A stretch of DNA of 64,000 nucleotides from Vagococcus intermedius (GTDB lineage Bacteria > Bacillota > Bacilli > Lactobacillales > Vagococcaceae). Position 1 is the first letter of the stretch. Each line of letters starts with the position of its first letter. The position numbers and the translations under genes were made by a program. Below are positions 53,920-62,436 of this stretch, one piece after another. The notes beneath the pieces are model-generated. The model made no database searches, was not told where the DNA came from, and saw only the letters and a program-made list of their open reading frames with translations. The stretch lies in assembly GCF_029144185.1 (NCBI RefSeq), contig NZ_CP110232.1, positions 1,570,164-1,634,163 of the forward strand, written 5' to 3'.

Positions 53920-55202
53920 TATTCAACAACCTCGCTTTTTTCATTTTCGACTGCTTCTTTTTCAACCCACTTAAACCACGGATACCATAATAGTGGAGAT
54001 ATAACCAATTGTAAAATGAGCATCAAAATAATAATTGACATTTTACCTTGAATCGCTGCGTAGACTCCTACTGGCAACCCGAAAACTGCAGCTGTTCCTG
54101 TAAAAGTGGCTACCCATCCTATTTTTGTTACAATATAAGCAATAATAATCGCAATGGTATTATTAAATATGAACGGAATAGCTAACTTGAAGTTTAAAAC
54201 TAGTGGCATTCCAAAAATAACAGGTTCAGTAATACCGAAAATAGCAGGGACAATTGATATTTTCCCAAGTTCTCTATACTGGCGACTCTTCGAAAATAAC
54301 ATCAAAATAACTAAACCTAAAGCTAGTCCACCCCAAGTAATCGTTGAGAAAAATGCTGATCCCAAGATATTAGGTGGCACCTCCCCTTTCGTTACAGCAT
54401 TTAGATTTTCTAAATCCATTGACATCCAGATTGGCATAACAATTGGCATAATAACATTGGTCCCATGAATTCCAAAGAACCATAATACTTGTTGAACAAT
54501 GCTTAAAATAATAACCGCACCTAAGCTTCCCCCTAAACTTTTCAACGGTTGCTGAATAATGTTATAAACGAATTCGTGCATCGTTCCAAAAGAGGTTGCC
54601 GCAAACAATCGTGTGACCACAATGAAAAATAGTCCTAATAAAATAGTTGGAATAAGTGCTTCAAAAACTTTTGTGACCATTGGAGGAACACTAGCTGGCA
54701 TTTTAATCGTCCAACCTTTTTCTTTTACAAAAATAAAGAATCTTCCAACTATCAAGCCAATAATCATTGCTGAAAATACGCCTTGTGCCCCTAACCATGT
54801 AACAGGTAAGGCTAACGTATCAACTTCAGCCACTTTGACACTAACTGAGGGTGTTATAATAAAGAAACACATCAAAGCAATAATTCCTGCTGACACCCCA
54901 TCTTCTTTTGGATTAAATTTAGAAACTAAATTTTTCGCCATTAAAAATACAATATATAGTGCCATCGCACCTACAGTAAAATTAAAAACTTGATTCAAAA
55001 TTGGCGTAAAAGGTGTTAAAAACGCTACCTTATCTCCCATAGCTGTTATAAAAATAACACCTAGCAAGCACATTGAACCTAAAAATATCGGACCTAAAGT
55101 TGCCATCATTGAAGCTGAAATTGTTTGGAGATAAATACTTTGTCCTAACTTATCAAAATACGGATTTAACTTATAAAAAAATTTTATTACTTTTTCCTTC
55201 AT
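53919..55202 (-). CDS. PTS EIIC, lactose/cellobiose family
   Basis: The 427-residue permease has about ten helices and the family motifs WFFGIHGTNVIMPIVMPIW, PAIFGITEPVIFGMPLVLNFKLAIPFIF and TGTAAVFGLPVGVYAA. I place the start at 55202, 6 nt after AGGAGGGG; the frame stays open 52 codons upstream but that overlaps the AraC gene and promoter. No EIIA or EIIB of the lac family is in the window, so partner proteins must come from elsewhere. A near-consensus cre site lies between the promoter and the start. Confidence 0.9.
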   Translation of the reverse strand: MKEKVIKFFYKLNPYFDKLGQSIYLQTISASMMATLGPIFLGSMCLLGVIFITAMGDKVAFLTPFTPILNQVFNFTVGAMALYIVFLMAKNLVSKFNPKEDGVSAGIIALMCFFIITPSVSVKVAEVDTLALPVTWLGAQGVFSAMIIGLIVGRFFIFVKEKGWTIKMPASVPPMVTKVFEALIPTILLGLFFIVVTRLFAATSFGTMHEFVYNIIQQPLKSLGGSLGAVIILSIVQQVLWFFGIHGTNVIMPIVMPIWMSMDLENLNAVTKGEVPPNILGSAFFSTITWGGLALGLVILMLFSKSRQYRELGKISIVPAIFGITEPVIFGMPLVLNFKLAIPFIFNNTIAIIIAYIVTKIGWVATFTGTAAVFGLPVGVYAAIQGKMSIIILMLILQLVISPLLWYPWFKWVEKEAVENEKSEVVE

Positions 55203-55218
55203 AATACCCCTCCTGTTT

Positions 55219-55233
55219 TGAAATCGCTTTCTA
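55219..55233 (-). promoter_or_regulatory. Candidate cre (CcpA) site of the EIIC-GH3 operon
   Basis: TAGAAAGCGATTTCA on the minus strand matches the catabolite-responsive element consensus WTGNAANCGNWNNCA with one deviation. It lies 17 bp upstream of the EIIC start, downstream of a likely TTTATACT -10, so CcpA would repress by roadblock. Confidence 0.6.
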
Positions 55234-55278
55234 AAAATAGTATAAACGATATTATTATTGTATAAGGGATTATTATTG

Positions 55279-56145
55279 CTATCTATTCGGAAATATTTTG
55301 TCTTTTTTATTTTTTCTATAATCACTAGGCGAAACTTTATAAAAGTGAGTAAAAGCATTATAAAATGTTCTAGTATTATTAAAACCTGATTCTATCGCAA
55401 TATCAACGATTGACCAATCAGAATTAATTAATAAATTCTGAGCATGATTCAAGCGAATCGAGGTTAAGTAATCGGTAAAATTTATTCCTACATACTTCTT
55501 AAATAATTTTGAAAAATAACTTGTAGAATAATTGAAACATTCGGAAATATGAGTCAAACTAATGTCTTCTTTATAATGTTCTTGAATATACCTCATTATT
55601 TCAGCCATTTTAGTTTGTGTTGCCATCTTATTTATTTTAGGAGCGACAGAAATAATTTGACGATACTCAGAAACCAGTAATGATAACAAATTATATAACT
55701 CACTTTTAGTTAACAATTGTTGACTCAATTCTTGAGATTTAAATATTTTGGTTAACCTGGTCAGTATCTCTCTAAGTGATTGATCATTCTTTTTTTGATT
55801 TTTTAAAGTATCTAAATTGAACATCCAACTAACGTTATACTCTTCTTTAGTCAATTTTTGAATAAAAGATAACGGAATCTGTAAAACAAATATATGATTA
55901 GAACACGGACTTTGAGTAGAATGAACAATATTTGAATTAATTAAGATAATATCGCCCGCTTTTAATTGTCGATGTTCTTTTACAGAACCTAACCAAATAT
56001 TTAATTTTCCCTCTAAGCAAAATAATACTTCAACGCTTCCATGCCAGTGAGGGGGAAAATAGCGATCCTCATTTTCAGCATTAAATTCAAATAATTTCAC
56101 TTCTAAATCTGTTGTTGGGTTAATAATTTCATGACTAATCATCAA
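55279..56145 (-). CDS. AraC-family regulator with N-terminal cupin domain
   Basis: The 288-residue protein has a cupin sensor (FPPHWHGSVEVLFCLEGKLNIW, residues 31-52) and a C-terminal AraC helix-turn-helix pair (DISLTHISECFNYSTSYFSKLFKKYVGINFTDYLTSIRLNHAQNLL, then SIVDIAIESGFNNTRTFYNAFTHFYKVSPSDYRK). It lies upstream of and in the same direction as EIIC and GH3, and is the obvious local activator that responds to the imported glycoside. Either of two adjacent ATG codons may be the start. Confidence 0.9.
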   Translation of the reverse strand: MMISHEIINPTTDLEVKLFEFNAENEDRYFPPHWHGSVEVLFCLEGKLNIWLGSVKEHRQLKAGDIILINSNIVHSTQSPCSNHIFVLQIPLSFIQKLTKEEYNVSWMFNLDTLKNQKKNDQSLREILTRLTKIFKSQELSQQLLTKSELYNLLSLLVSEYRQIISVAPKINKMATQTKMAEIMRYIQEHYKEDISLTHISECFNYSTSYFSKLFKKYVGINFTDYLTSIRLNHAQNLLINSDWSIVDIAIESGFNNTRTFYNAFTHFYKVSPSDYRKNKKDKIFPNR

Positions 56146-56218
56146 AAATTAATCCCCTCCCTTTATATTAAGTTTGATACCTTTTATAGTTTAACATTTT
56201 TTTATTTTTTTAAAAATA

Positions 56219-56264
56219 AAAAAACAACCTTGCCATGACAAGGTTGTTTAGAAATGCGATTATT
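56219..56264. repeat. 46-bp direct repeat, right copy, at the 3' end of rpmE2
   Basis: It is 44/46 identical to 51653-51698 and holds the rpmE2 stop codon and its terminator hairpin (56222-56232 with 56239-56249). The two copies frame the AraC-EIIC-GH3 cassette of about 4.6 kb. Confidence 0.85.
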
Positions 56265-56523
56265 CCGCAGCGTTTTCGTCTGCCAAACCGTATTTTTTGT
56301 TGAAACGGTCCACACGTCCGTCTGCTTGTGTGAATTTTTGACGTCCAGTGTAGAATGGATGTGAATCAGAACTGATCTCAACACGTAATAATGGGTAAGT
56401 GTTACCATCTTCCCACTCAACAGTTTCTTCTGATTTCTTAGTTGAACCTGATAAGAATTTGAAACCTGTTGTTGTGTCCATGAATACTACTGGTACGTAA
56501 TTTGGATGGATATTTTCTTTCAT
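56260..56523 (-). CDS. rpmE2: Ribosomal protein bL31, type B
   Basis: The 87-residue protein starts [28 protein letters not shown] and lacks the CxxC zinc motifs of type A L31, so it is the zinc-independent type B form (RpmE2/YtiA). PFYTGRQKF and DRFNKKYG are conserved. It follows rho by 96 bp in the order murA-rho-rpmE. A small imperfect hairpin (CTGACTC/GAATCAG, around 56543-56563) in its leader could be an autoregulatory site. Confidence 0.95.
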   Translation of the reverse strand: MKENIHPNYVPVVFMDTTTGFKFLSGSTKKSEETVEWEDGNTYPLLRVEISSDSHPFYTGRQKFTQADGRVDRFNKKYGLADENAAE

Positions 56524-56619
56524 TTTAAAGTCTCTCCTTTGCCCTGATTCATTTGCTGAGTCAGAGTTTATATTGTTTTACAACATTAACATATTATCAT
56601 ACTATTGCTTATCTGACAA

Positions 56620-57915
56620 TCACCTTTTAGTCTTTTTACTAAAAGACTTACTTGAAAAAGAAACATCTTTAAAAACCTCAAATAATTTTTCATTATTAGC
56701 TGTTTTTTGCATTACTTTCAATAATTGATCCGTATACTCTAAAGAGTCTCCCATCATATTACGTCTAATTTTCCAAATATTTTCTAATTTCTCTTCTGTC
56801 ATTAATAACTCTTCTTTACGTGTTCCTGATCGTTTGACATCAATAGCTGGGAAGATACGACGCTCTGATAAGTCACGGGAAAGATGTAATTCCATATTAC
56901 CGGTACCTTTAAACTCTTCATAGATGACATCATCCATCCGACTCCCCGTATCAACTAAGGCAGTTGCTAAGATAGTGAGACTACCACCCTCTTCAATGTT
57001 ACGCGCTGCACCAAAAAATTTTTTAGGTTTATAAAAAGCCGCTGGATCAATCCCACCACTAAGCGTCCGACCACTTGGCGGAATAACTAGATTATACGCT
57101 CTAGCTAGACGAGTTATACTATCCATCAAAATCACAACATCACGTTTATCCTCAACTAGACGCATAGCACGCTCCAGGACGAGTTCAGCAATGCGCGTAT
57201 GGTTTTGCGGTTGCATATCAAACGTGGATGATACAACATCCGCCTTAACACAACGCTCGATATCAGTCACTTCTTCCGGTCGTTCATCAATTAAAAGAAC
57301 AATCAATTCAACATCAGGATGATTTTCTGTAATGCCATTAGCGATTTCTTTTAAGATTGATGTTTTCCCTGCTTTAGGCGGTGCCACAATTAACCCCCGT
57401 TGCCCAAAACCAATTGGCGCAAACATATCAATCATACGGGTACTCAAACGCCCCTTAGTTGTCTCAAGCTGTAAGTGCCTATCTGGGTAAAGCGCAGTTA
57501 AAGCCGGGAAATGAGGGCGTTGTTTTGCCTCTTCTGGGTTTTTACCATTGACGCTTTCCACATGCATTAATCCATAATAACGCTCAGATTCTTTAGGTGG
57601 TCTTGATTTTCCCGCCACTTTATCACCATTTCGTAAACCAAAACGACGAATTTGAGAAGAAGAGATATAAATATCTTCTTGACTAGATGAATAATTAATC
57701 GGACGCAAAAAACCATAACCATCTTGTGAAACGATATCAAGAACTCCTTCCATCATAAAGAACCCTTGCTTTTCAGCTTGGGCTCTAATGACAGCTAATG
57801 AAAGTTCTTTTTTGTTCATCTGGCTATAATAAGGAATTTTAAAATCCTTAGCATAGGCATATATTTCTTTTAGGGTACGATTTTCTAGCTCACCCATTGT
57901 TAAATAATCTTTCAT
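56620..57915 (-). CDS. rho: Transcription termination factor Rho
   Basis: The 431-residue RNA-dependent helicase has the N-terminal Rho domain ([16 protein letters not shown]), a cold-shock-like RNA-binding domain ([32 protein letters not shown]), and the ATPase core with Walker [10 protein letters not shown] and [15 protein letters not shown], plus the Q-loop/R-loop region [18 protein letters not shown]. Its position between murA and rpmE matches B. subtilis. The start is an ATG 19 bp after the murA stop. Confidence 0.97.
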   Translation of the reverse strand: MKDYLTMGELENRTLKEIYAYAKDFKIPYYSQMNKKELSLAVIRAQAEKQGFFMMEGVLDIVSQDGYGFLRPINYSSSQEDIYISSSQIRRFGLRNGDKVAGKSRPPKESERYYGLMHVESVNGKNPEEAKQRPHFPALTALYPDRHLQLETTKGRLSTRMIDMFAPIGFGQRGLIVAPPKAGKTSILKEIANGITENHPDVELIVLLIDERPEEVTDIERCVKADVVSSTFDMQPQNHTRIAELVLERAMRLVEDKRDVVILMDSITRLARAYNLVIPPSGRTLSGGIDPAAFYKPKKFFGAARNIEEGGSLTILATALVDTGSRMDDVIYEEFKGTGNMELHLSRDLSERRIFPAIDVKRSGTRKEELLMTEEKLENIWKIRRNMMGDSLEYTDQLLKVMQKTANNEKLFEVFKDVSFSSKSFSKKTKR

Positions 57916-57933
57916 TACCTATTCCAACTCTCT

Positions 57934-59196
57934 TTAGGCTTCTTCAATCATTTGAATATCTGCACCTAAGTCGGTTAATTTTTCAATGATTGAATCATAA
58001 CCACGTAGAATATATTCAACATTCGTAATTTCAGTTGTGCCCTCTGCCATTAAACCAGCAGTAACTAGACAAGCACCTGCTCGCAAGTCACTAGCTACAA
58101 CTTCGGCACCATGTAACTTATTTGGTCCTTCAATAATAATCATGTTACCTTCGACTCTAGCATCTGCTCCCATACGTGCTAACTCAGGAATATGATTCAC
58201 ACGTTTTTGATAGATACTGTCTACTACAACACTCTTACCAGTTGCTTTTAATAAAAGTGGTGTTAGTGGTTGTTGTAAATCTGTAGCAAAACCAGGATAC
58301 GGTAACGTATTGACATCTGTTCCTTTTAATTCCCCAACTTTAGGAACATAGACAGAATCTTCACCAATCTCTAACTCAACACCCATTTCTTCCAATTTAG
58401 AAATTAAACTTTCAATATGTTCGTGAATAACATTTTTAACCAACACACCTTCACCAACAGCAGCGGCCATTGAAATATACGTTCCCGCTTCGATACGGTC
58501 TGGAATAATTGAATGACGACAACCATGTAACTCTTCTACACCATCAATTCTTAATTCATCTGTACCTGCTCCACGAATCTTAGCTCCCATATTGTTTAAT
58601 AAAGTTGCTACGTCTATAATCTCAGGTTCACGTGCCGCATTTTCAATAATTGTACGACCTTTAGCAGTCACTGCTGCAAGCATCACATTGATTGTTGCAC
58701 CAATTGACACAACATCCATATAGATACGTGCGCCTGTTAAGCCTTCTTCAGTCGCATTTAAATAAGTAGCGCCATGTTCAGTTTTAACATCTGCTCCTAA
58801 CGCTTCAAACCCTTTCATATGCAAATCAATCGGACGAGGTCCTAGGAAACAACCCCCAGGAAGTCCTACAACGCCTTCCCCAAATTTACCTAACAATGCT
58901 CCCATAAAATAATACGAAGCTCTTAAGCTGCTAATTTTACCACTTGGCATTGGTACTGATACCATGTCAGTTGGGTCAATGATCATTTGATTGTTAGCAA
59001 ATGTTACTTTGACACCCATGATTTCTAATATTTCTTTTAATGAATGAACATCATTAATATCTGGTACACCATCTAGTGTTACAGGTGAATTTGCTAAAAT
59101 CGCTGCTGGAATTAATGCAACGGCACTATTTTTAGCGCCGTTAATTGTTACTTCACCTTTTAAGGGATTTCCCCCATTAATCACAAATTTTTTCAT
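57934..59196 (-). CDS. murA: UDP-N-acetylglucosamine 1-carboxyvinyltransferase
   Basis: MurA adds enolpyruvate to UDP-GlcNAc, the first committed step of peptidoglycan synthesis and the target of fosfomycin. The 420-residue protein has the Cys116 active-site loop in [20 protein letters not shown] at the start and the C-terminal [18 protein letters not shown]. Low-GC Gram-positives usually have two paralogues; the neighbourhood with rho matches B. subtilis murAB (murZ). An in-frame GTG at 59208 is an alternative start. The Cys is intact, so natural fosfomycin resistance by Cys-to-Asp change is not indicated. Confidence 0.95.
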   Translation of the reverse strand: MKKFVINGGNPLKGEVTINGAKNSAVALIPAAILANSPVTLDGVPDINDVHSLKEILEIMGVKVTFANNQMIIDPTDMVSVPMPSGKISSLRASYYFMGALLGKFGEGVVGLPGGCFLGPRPIDLHMKGFEALGADVKTEHGATYLNATEEGLTGARIYMDVVSIGATINVMLAAVTAKGRTIIENAAREPEIIDVATLLNNMGAKIRGAGTDELRIDGVEELHGCRHSIIPDRIEAGTYISMAAAVGEGVLVKNVIHEHIESLISKLEEMGVELEIGEDSVYVPKVGELKGTDVNTLPYPGFATDLQQPLTPLLLKATGKSVVVDSIYQKRVNHIPELARMGADARVEGNMIIIEGPNKLHGAEVVASDLRAGACLVTAGLMAEGTTEITNVEYILRGYDSIIEKLTDLGADIQMIEEA

Positions 59197-59524
59197 TACT
59201 CTATTCACTCATTCCCAAAACCGTTTTAACAGTTAATTTTTATTTATTCATAGACCAATGGTCTTCAATTTTATCCCCCCTATTCTATCATATTTTCCTA
59301 TATTTAAAAAGCTCTTAATTTTATCACGTTATTATAAGACAAATTTCCACAAAATGTCCTCTACTCTGGGCTGTTTATAAAGACCATATCTTAAGTATGC
59401 TAAGAGGAAGACTGTTATTAATTCAGATGATTCTTAATTCCTTATTAAAGAATTAGCTGAACAATACAGTCCTCTTTTATCCTCTAATTCAGCGCCTCTT
59501 ATTCTTTAAATTTATTAAAAACTA
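59197..59524. other. Intergenic region upstream of murA with a long imperfect inverted repeat
   Basis: No gene is seen. Arms of about 35 nt (59402-59438 and 59444-59476) share the blocks AAGAGG, ACTGT, TTCAG and ATTCTT in order, forming a long imperfect hairpin. A third partial copy of AATTCAG and CCTCTTATTCTTTAA follows at 59485-59508. The murA promoter is expected here. Confidence 0.45.
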
Positions 59525-59557
59525 AAAAAGAGGCTACTCACTTAAAAGTAGTCCTCC
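59525..59557 (-). terminator. Rho-independent terminator of the VOC gene
   Basis: GAGG-CTACT and AGTAGTCCTC form an imperfect 9-bp stem followed by TTTTTTAG on the minus strand. Confidence 0.7.
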
Positions 59558-59569
59558 TTCTTTTTAATT

Positions 59570-60391
59570 CTACCAACTTGTAACATAAAACCATAGATGA
59601 ATGCCGTTTGGGTCATCTACTTGTAAAATTTCTTTTCCCTTATTGTAATAAAAAGAAAAACCCTCAGTGCTTAAATGCTGTTGCAAATAATCCAATGCCT
59701 TAAAATTTGGCAATTTAAAGGCAATATAATCTAAACCATAAAATTGATCATCAAAATCAGCTTGAGTGACACTATCTTTTGCAAATAAAACTAATTGATG
59801 AGAAGCTCCTCCCGCGCTAAGTCGATAAATTTTATCCGTTACTTCCTCATAAATCACAAACCCCAAGATATCACGATAAAATAACAAGCTCTCTTCTAAC
59901 TCAGCTACATTGACTTTTACTGTTTGCAACTGTAGTCTGTATTTTTGTTTTGTTATGACCGTTCCTGGGAACACTTTAACTTTGTCTGTTTGGAGCTCTT
60001 CCTCTGGCAAACCAATCCGAATCAAATTATTTTCAGGGTCCATCAGTTCAACTTCACGGATACGTCCCTTATCATCTTTAGACAGCTTCATTTCATAGTC
60101 TATTGCTTGCACTAGCTCAATGAGCTGTTTGAATGTTTCTTGATCTTTAATACTTAATTTATAATGTCTTAGAACATGACAGCCATGATTATTTTCAATT
60201 CCTTCAATATCTTCATATAAAGAAATTAGCGTTTTATTAGCCGTTTTAAAACCTAAATAAACAATCCCATTTTCTTCCAACAATACATCTAAATGTAAAA
60301 CCTTTTTAAAAAAAGTAATCTCATCTTCAATATTATTAACCCTTAATGAAATCACATCTAACACGGTCCCTTTTTCAAGCTGATAAGCCAC
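59570..60391 (-). CDS. VOC family protein with two glyoxalase-like domains
   Basis: The 273-residue protein has two vicinal-oxygen-chelate domains (about residues 8-130 and 140-270). Each starts with a beta strand and a helix of the type VISLRVNNIEDEITFFKKVLHLDV and TVKVNVAELEESLLFYRDILGFVIY, and ends with an acidic strand (VELMDPENNLIRIG and LQVDDPNGIHLWFY). This is the layout of CatE-like extradiol dioxygenase relatives in Firmicutes. The substrate is unknown. It is monocistronic. Confidence 0.85.
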   Translation of the reverse strand: MAYQLEKGTVLDVISLRVNNIEDEITFFKKVLHLDVLLEENGIVYLGFKTANKTLISLYEDIEGIENNHGCHVLRHYKLSIKDQETFKQLIELVQAIDYEMKLSKDDKGRIREVELMDPENNLIRIGLPEEELQTDKVKVFPGTVITKQKYRLQLQTVKVNVAELEESLLFYRDILGFVIYEEVTDKIYRLSAGGASHQLVLFAKDSVTQADFDDQFYGLDYIAFKLPNFKALDYLQQHLSTEGFSFYYNKGKEILQVDDPNGIHLWFYVTSW

Positions 60392-60517
60392 TTTCCCACT
60401 CCCCTATTAATTAACTCCACATCTAGCTAACTAGTCCTTTTAAATATCTATTAATATCCTACCACTAAAAAAAAAAAAAGAACAGTTATAAGCTATTTAA
60501 TAGGGTTAATACAAAAA

Positions 60518-60555
60518 AACACCCCGTTATATCCACTGATAAATAACGGGGTGTT
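60518..60555 (-). terminator. Rho-independent terminator of the ABC exporter operon
   Basis: AACACCCCGTTAT and ATAACGGGGTGTT form a 13-bp GC-rich stem with A and T tracts on both sides. Confidence 0.92.
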
Positions 60556-60591
60556 AAAAAAATTAAACTGATATTTAACTCTCAAAAATCG

Positions 60592-62436
60592 TTAAAGTTC
60601 GACATTTTCAGAGAATTGACTATTATATAAATCTGCATAAAAACCATCTTTAGATAACAGCTCTTCATGATTTCCTATTTCCATTATTTCACCATTATGC
60701 ATCACAATAATTTTGTCTGCATCTTGGATTGTAGAAAGACGGTGTGCTACTACAAAACTAGTTCGTCCATCGAGTAATCGTCCCATCGCTTTTTGAATTA
60801 ATTTTTCAGTACGAGTATCAACACTAGACGTTGCCTCATCAAGGATTAGAATCTCAGGGTTAGCCAAGAAAGCACGTGCAATGGTAATCAATTGGCGTTG
60901 TCCTTGTGAAATATTACTCGCATCTTCATTTAAAATAGTGTCATATCCATCTGGTAAGCGACGAACAAATTCATCAACGTGAGCTGCTTTAGCTGCCATC
61001 ATGATTTGGTCATCCGTTGCCTCAGCATTACCATAGTGAATGTTATCATAAACAGTTCCTGTAAATAACCAACTATCTTGTAAGACAATAGAGAAATGTG
61101 AACGTAATTCTTCACGACTCATATCTCGAATATCTTGACCATCTAATTTTAGTGAGCCACCACTAACATCATAGAACCGTTCTAATAGATTAATTAGCGT
61201 TGTTTTACCGGCACCAGTTGGTCCAACAATCGCAATCATTTCGCCTTCATTCACTTCTAAATCAAAGCCTGTCATCAGTAACTCTGAGTCATCATAGCCA
61301 AATTGAACATTATCAAAAATGATTTTCTTATCTGTCTTAATTTTTGGTAAACCTGATTTTTCGTCAGACATTTCAGCTTGATCTAACACCTCAAAGACAC
61401 GTTCAGCCGATGCCACTGTTGATTGAATCGTATTCATCAAGTTAGCCATTTGTGTGATAGGCTGTGAAAATTGGTTAGTATATTGTAGGAAAGCCTGAAC
61501 ATCCCCTAGATCCATCCGACCATTAGCTACTTTTATTCCACCTAATACGGCAATAAAAACATAACCTAAATTTTTAATAAAATTCATCATCGGCATAATC
61601 ATGGCTGAAATAAATTGGGCACGTCGACCAGCATCATATAATTTTTCATTTTGTTCTTCAAATACTTCAATCGCTTTTTCTTCATAATTAAAACTTTTAA
61701 TAACATTGTGTCCACTATAGGTTTCTTCAGTTTGATTGTTTAATAACCCCAAACTTTTTTGTTGTGCAGCGAAATGTCTTTGTGATTTAGGTGCCACAAA
61801 CATGACCACAATCAAACTTAAAGGCACTGTTGCTAAAGCTACTAAAGTTAACTGCCAATTGATAGAAAACATCATAATCGTAATCCCAACAATCGCAACC
61901 ATACTTGTCACAAGTTGAGTTAAACTTTGTTGCAACGTGCTTGAAATATTATCCATATCATTAATAGCACGTGACATAATATCACCATTAGAATGGGTAT
62001 CATAATAATTAATCGGAACTTGATTCATCTTCCCTTTTAAATCTTTACGCATTTGATAAACAGTTCGTTGAGACACTCTTGTCATAATAAATTGTTGTAA
62101 AAAATTAAAAACTGCTGATATAGCATACATGCCAATCACTATTAATAAAATTTGACCAATTTTATCAAAATCAATCGGAAAACTATCTATTTTAATTCCA
62201 GCCTTCATTTGGCCTATTCCTTCGCCAATCCCTTTAGCAATTTCAGTTGTTGCCTTACCTAAAACCTTAGGAGTCCGTATTTGGAAAATAGTTGACGCGA
62301 TTGCTAAAATAAAGACTAATAAAATTGCATAAGCACGTTTAGACATGTATTTTAATAATCGACGTGTTGTTCCCCAGAAATTTTTTGCTTTATCTGCTTT
62401 TTTTCCTAGTGCTGGGCCACCTCTTCTGCCACTCAT
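60592..62436 (-). CDS. Heterodimeric multidrug ABC exporter, second subunit
   Basis: The 614-residue half-transporter has a six-helix transmembrane domain (about 35-340) and an ATPase domain with Walker A GPTGAGKTT, the signature in the variant form NISQGQRQL, and Walker B EILILDEATSSVD with the normal catalytic Glu. It overlaps the first subunit by 4 bp. Together they resemble EfrCD, LmrCD and BmrCD. The drug range cannot be read from sequence. Confidence 0.92.
   Translation of the reverse strand: MSGRRGGPALGKKADKAKNFWGTTRRLLKYMSKRAYAILLVFILAIASTIFQIRTPKVLGKATTEIAKGIGEGIGQMKAGIKIDSFPIDFDKIGQILLIVIGMYAISAVFNFLQQFIMTRVSQRTVYQMRKDLKGKMNQVPINYYDTHSNGDIMSRAINDMDNISSTLQQSLTQLVTSMVAIVGITIMMFSINWQLTLVALATVPLSLIVVMFVAPKSQRHFAAQQKSLGLLNNQTEETYSGHNVIKSFNYEEKAIEVFEEQNEKLYDAGRRAQFISAMIMPMMNFIKNLGYVFIAVLGGIKVANGRMDLGDVQAFLQYTNQFSQPITQMANLMNTIQSTVASAERVFEVLDQAEMSDEKSGLPKIKTDKKIIFDNVQFGYDDSELLMTGFDLEVNEGEMIAIVGPTGAGKTTLINLLERFYDVSGGSLKLDGQDIRDMSREELRSHFSIVLQDSWLFTGTVYDNIHYGNAEATDDQIMMAAKAAHVDEFVRRLPDGYDTILNEDASNISQGQRQLITIARAFLANPEILILDEATSSVDTRTEKLIQKAMGRLLDGRTSFVVAHRLSTIQDADKIIVMHNGEIMEIGNHEELLSKDGFYADLYNSQFSENVEL

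Noticed and set aside
55203-55358. 52-codon extension of the EIIC frame into the AraC gene
   Set aside because: It overlaps a coding gene and the promoter/cre region; AGGAGGGG precedes the ATG at 55202.
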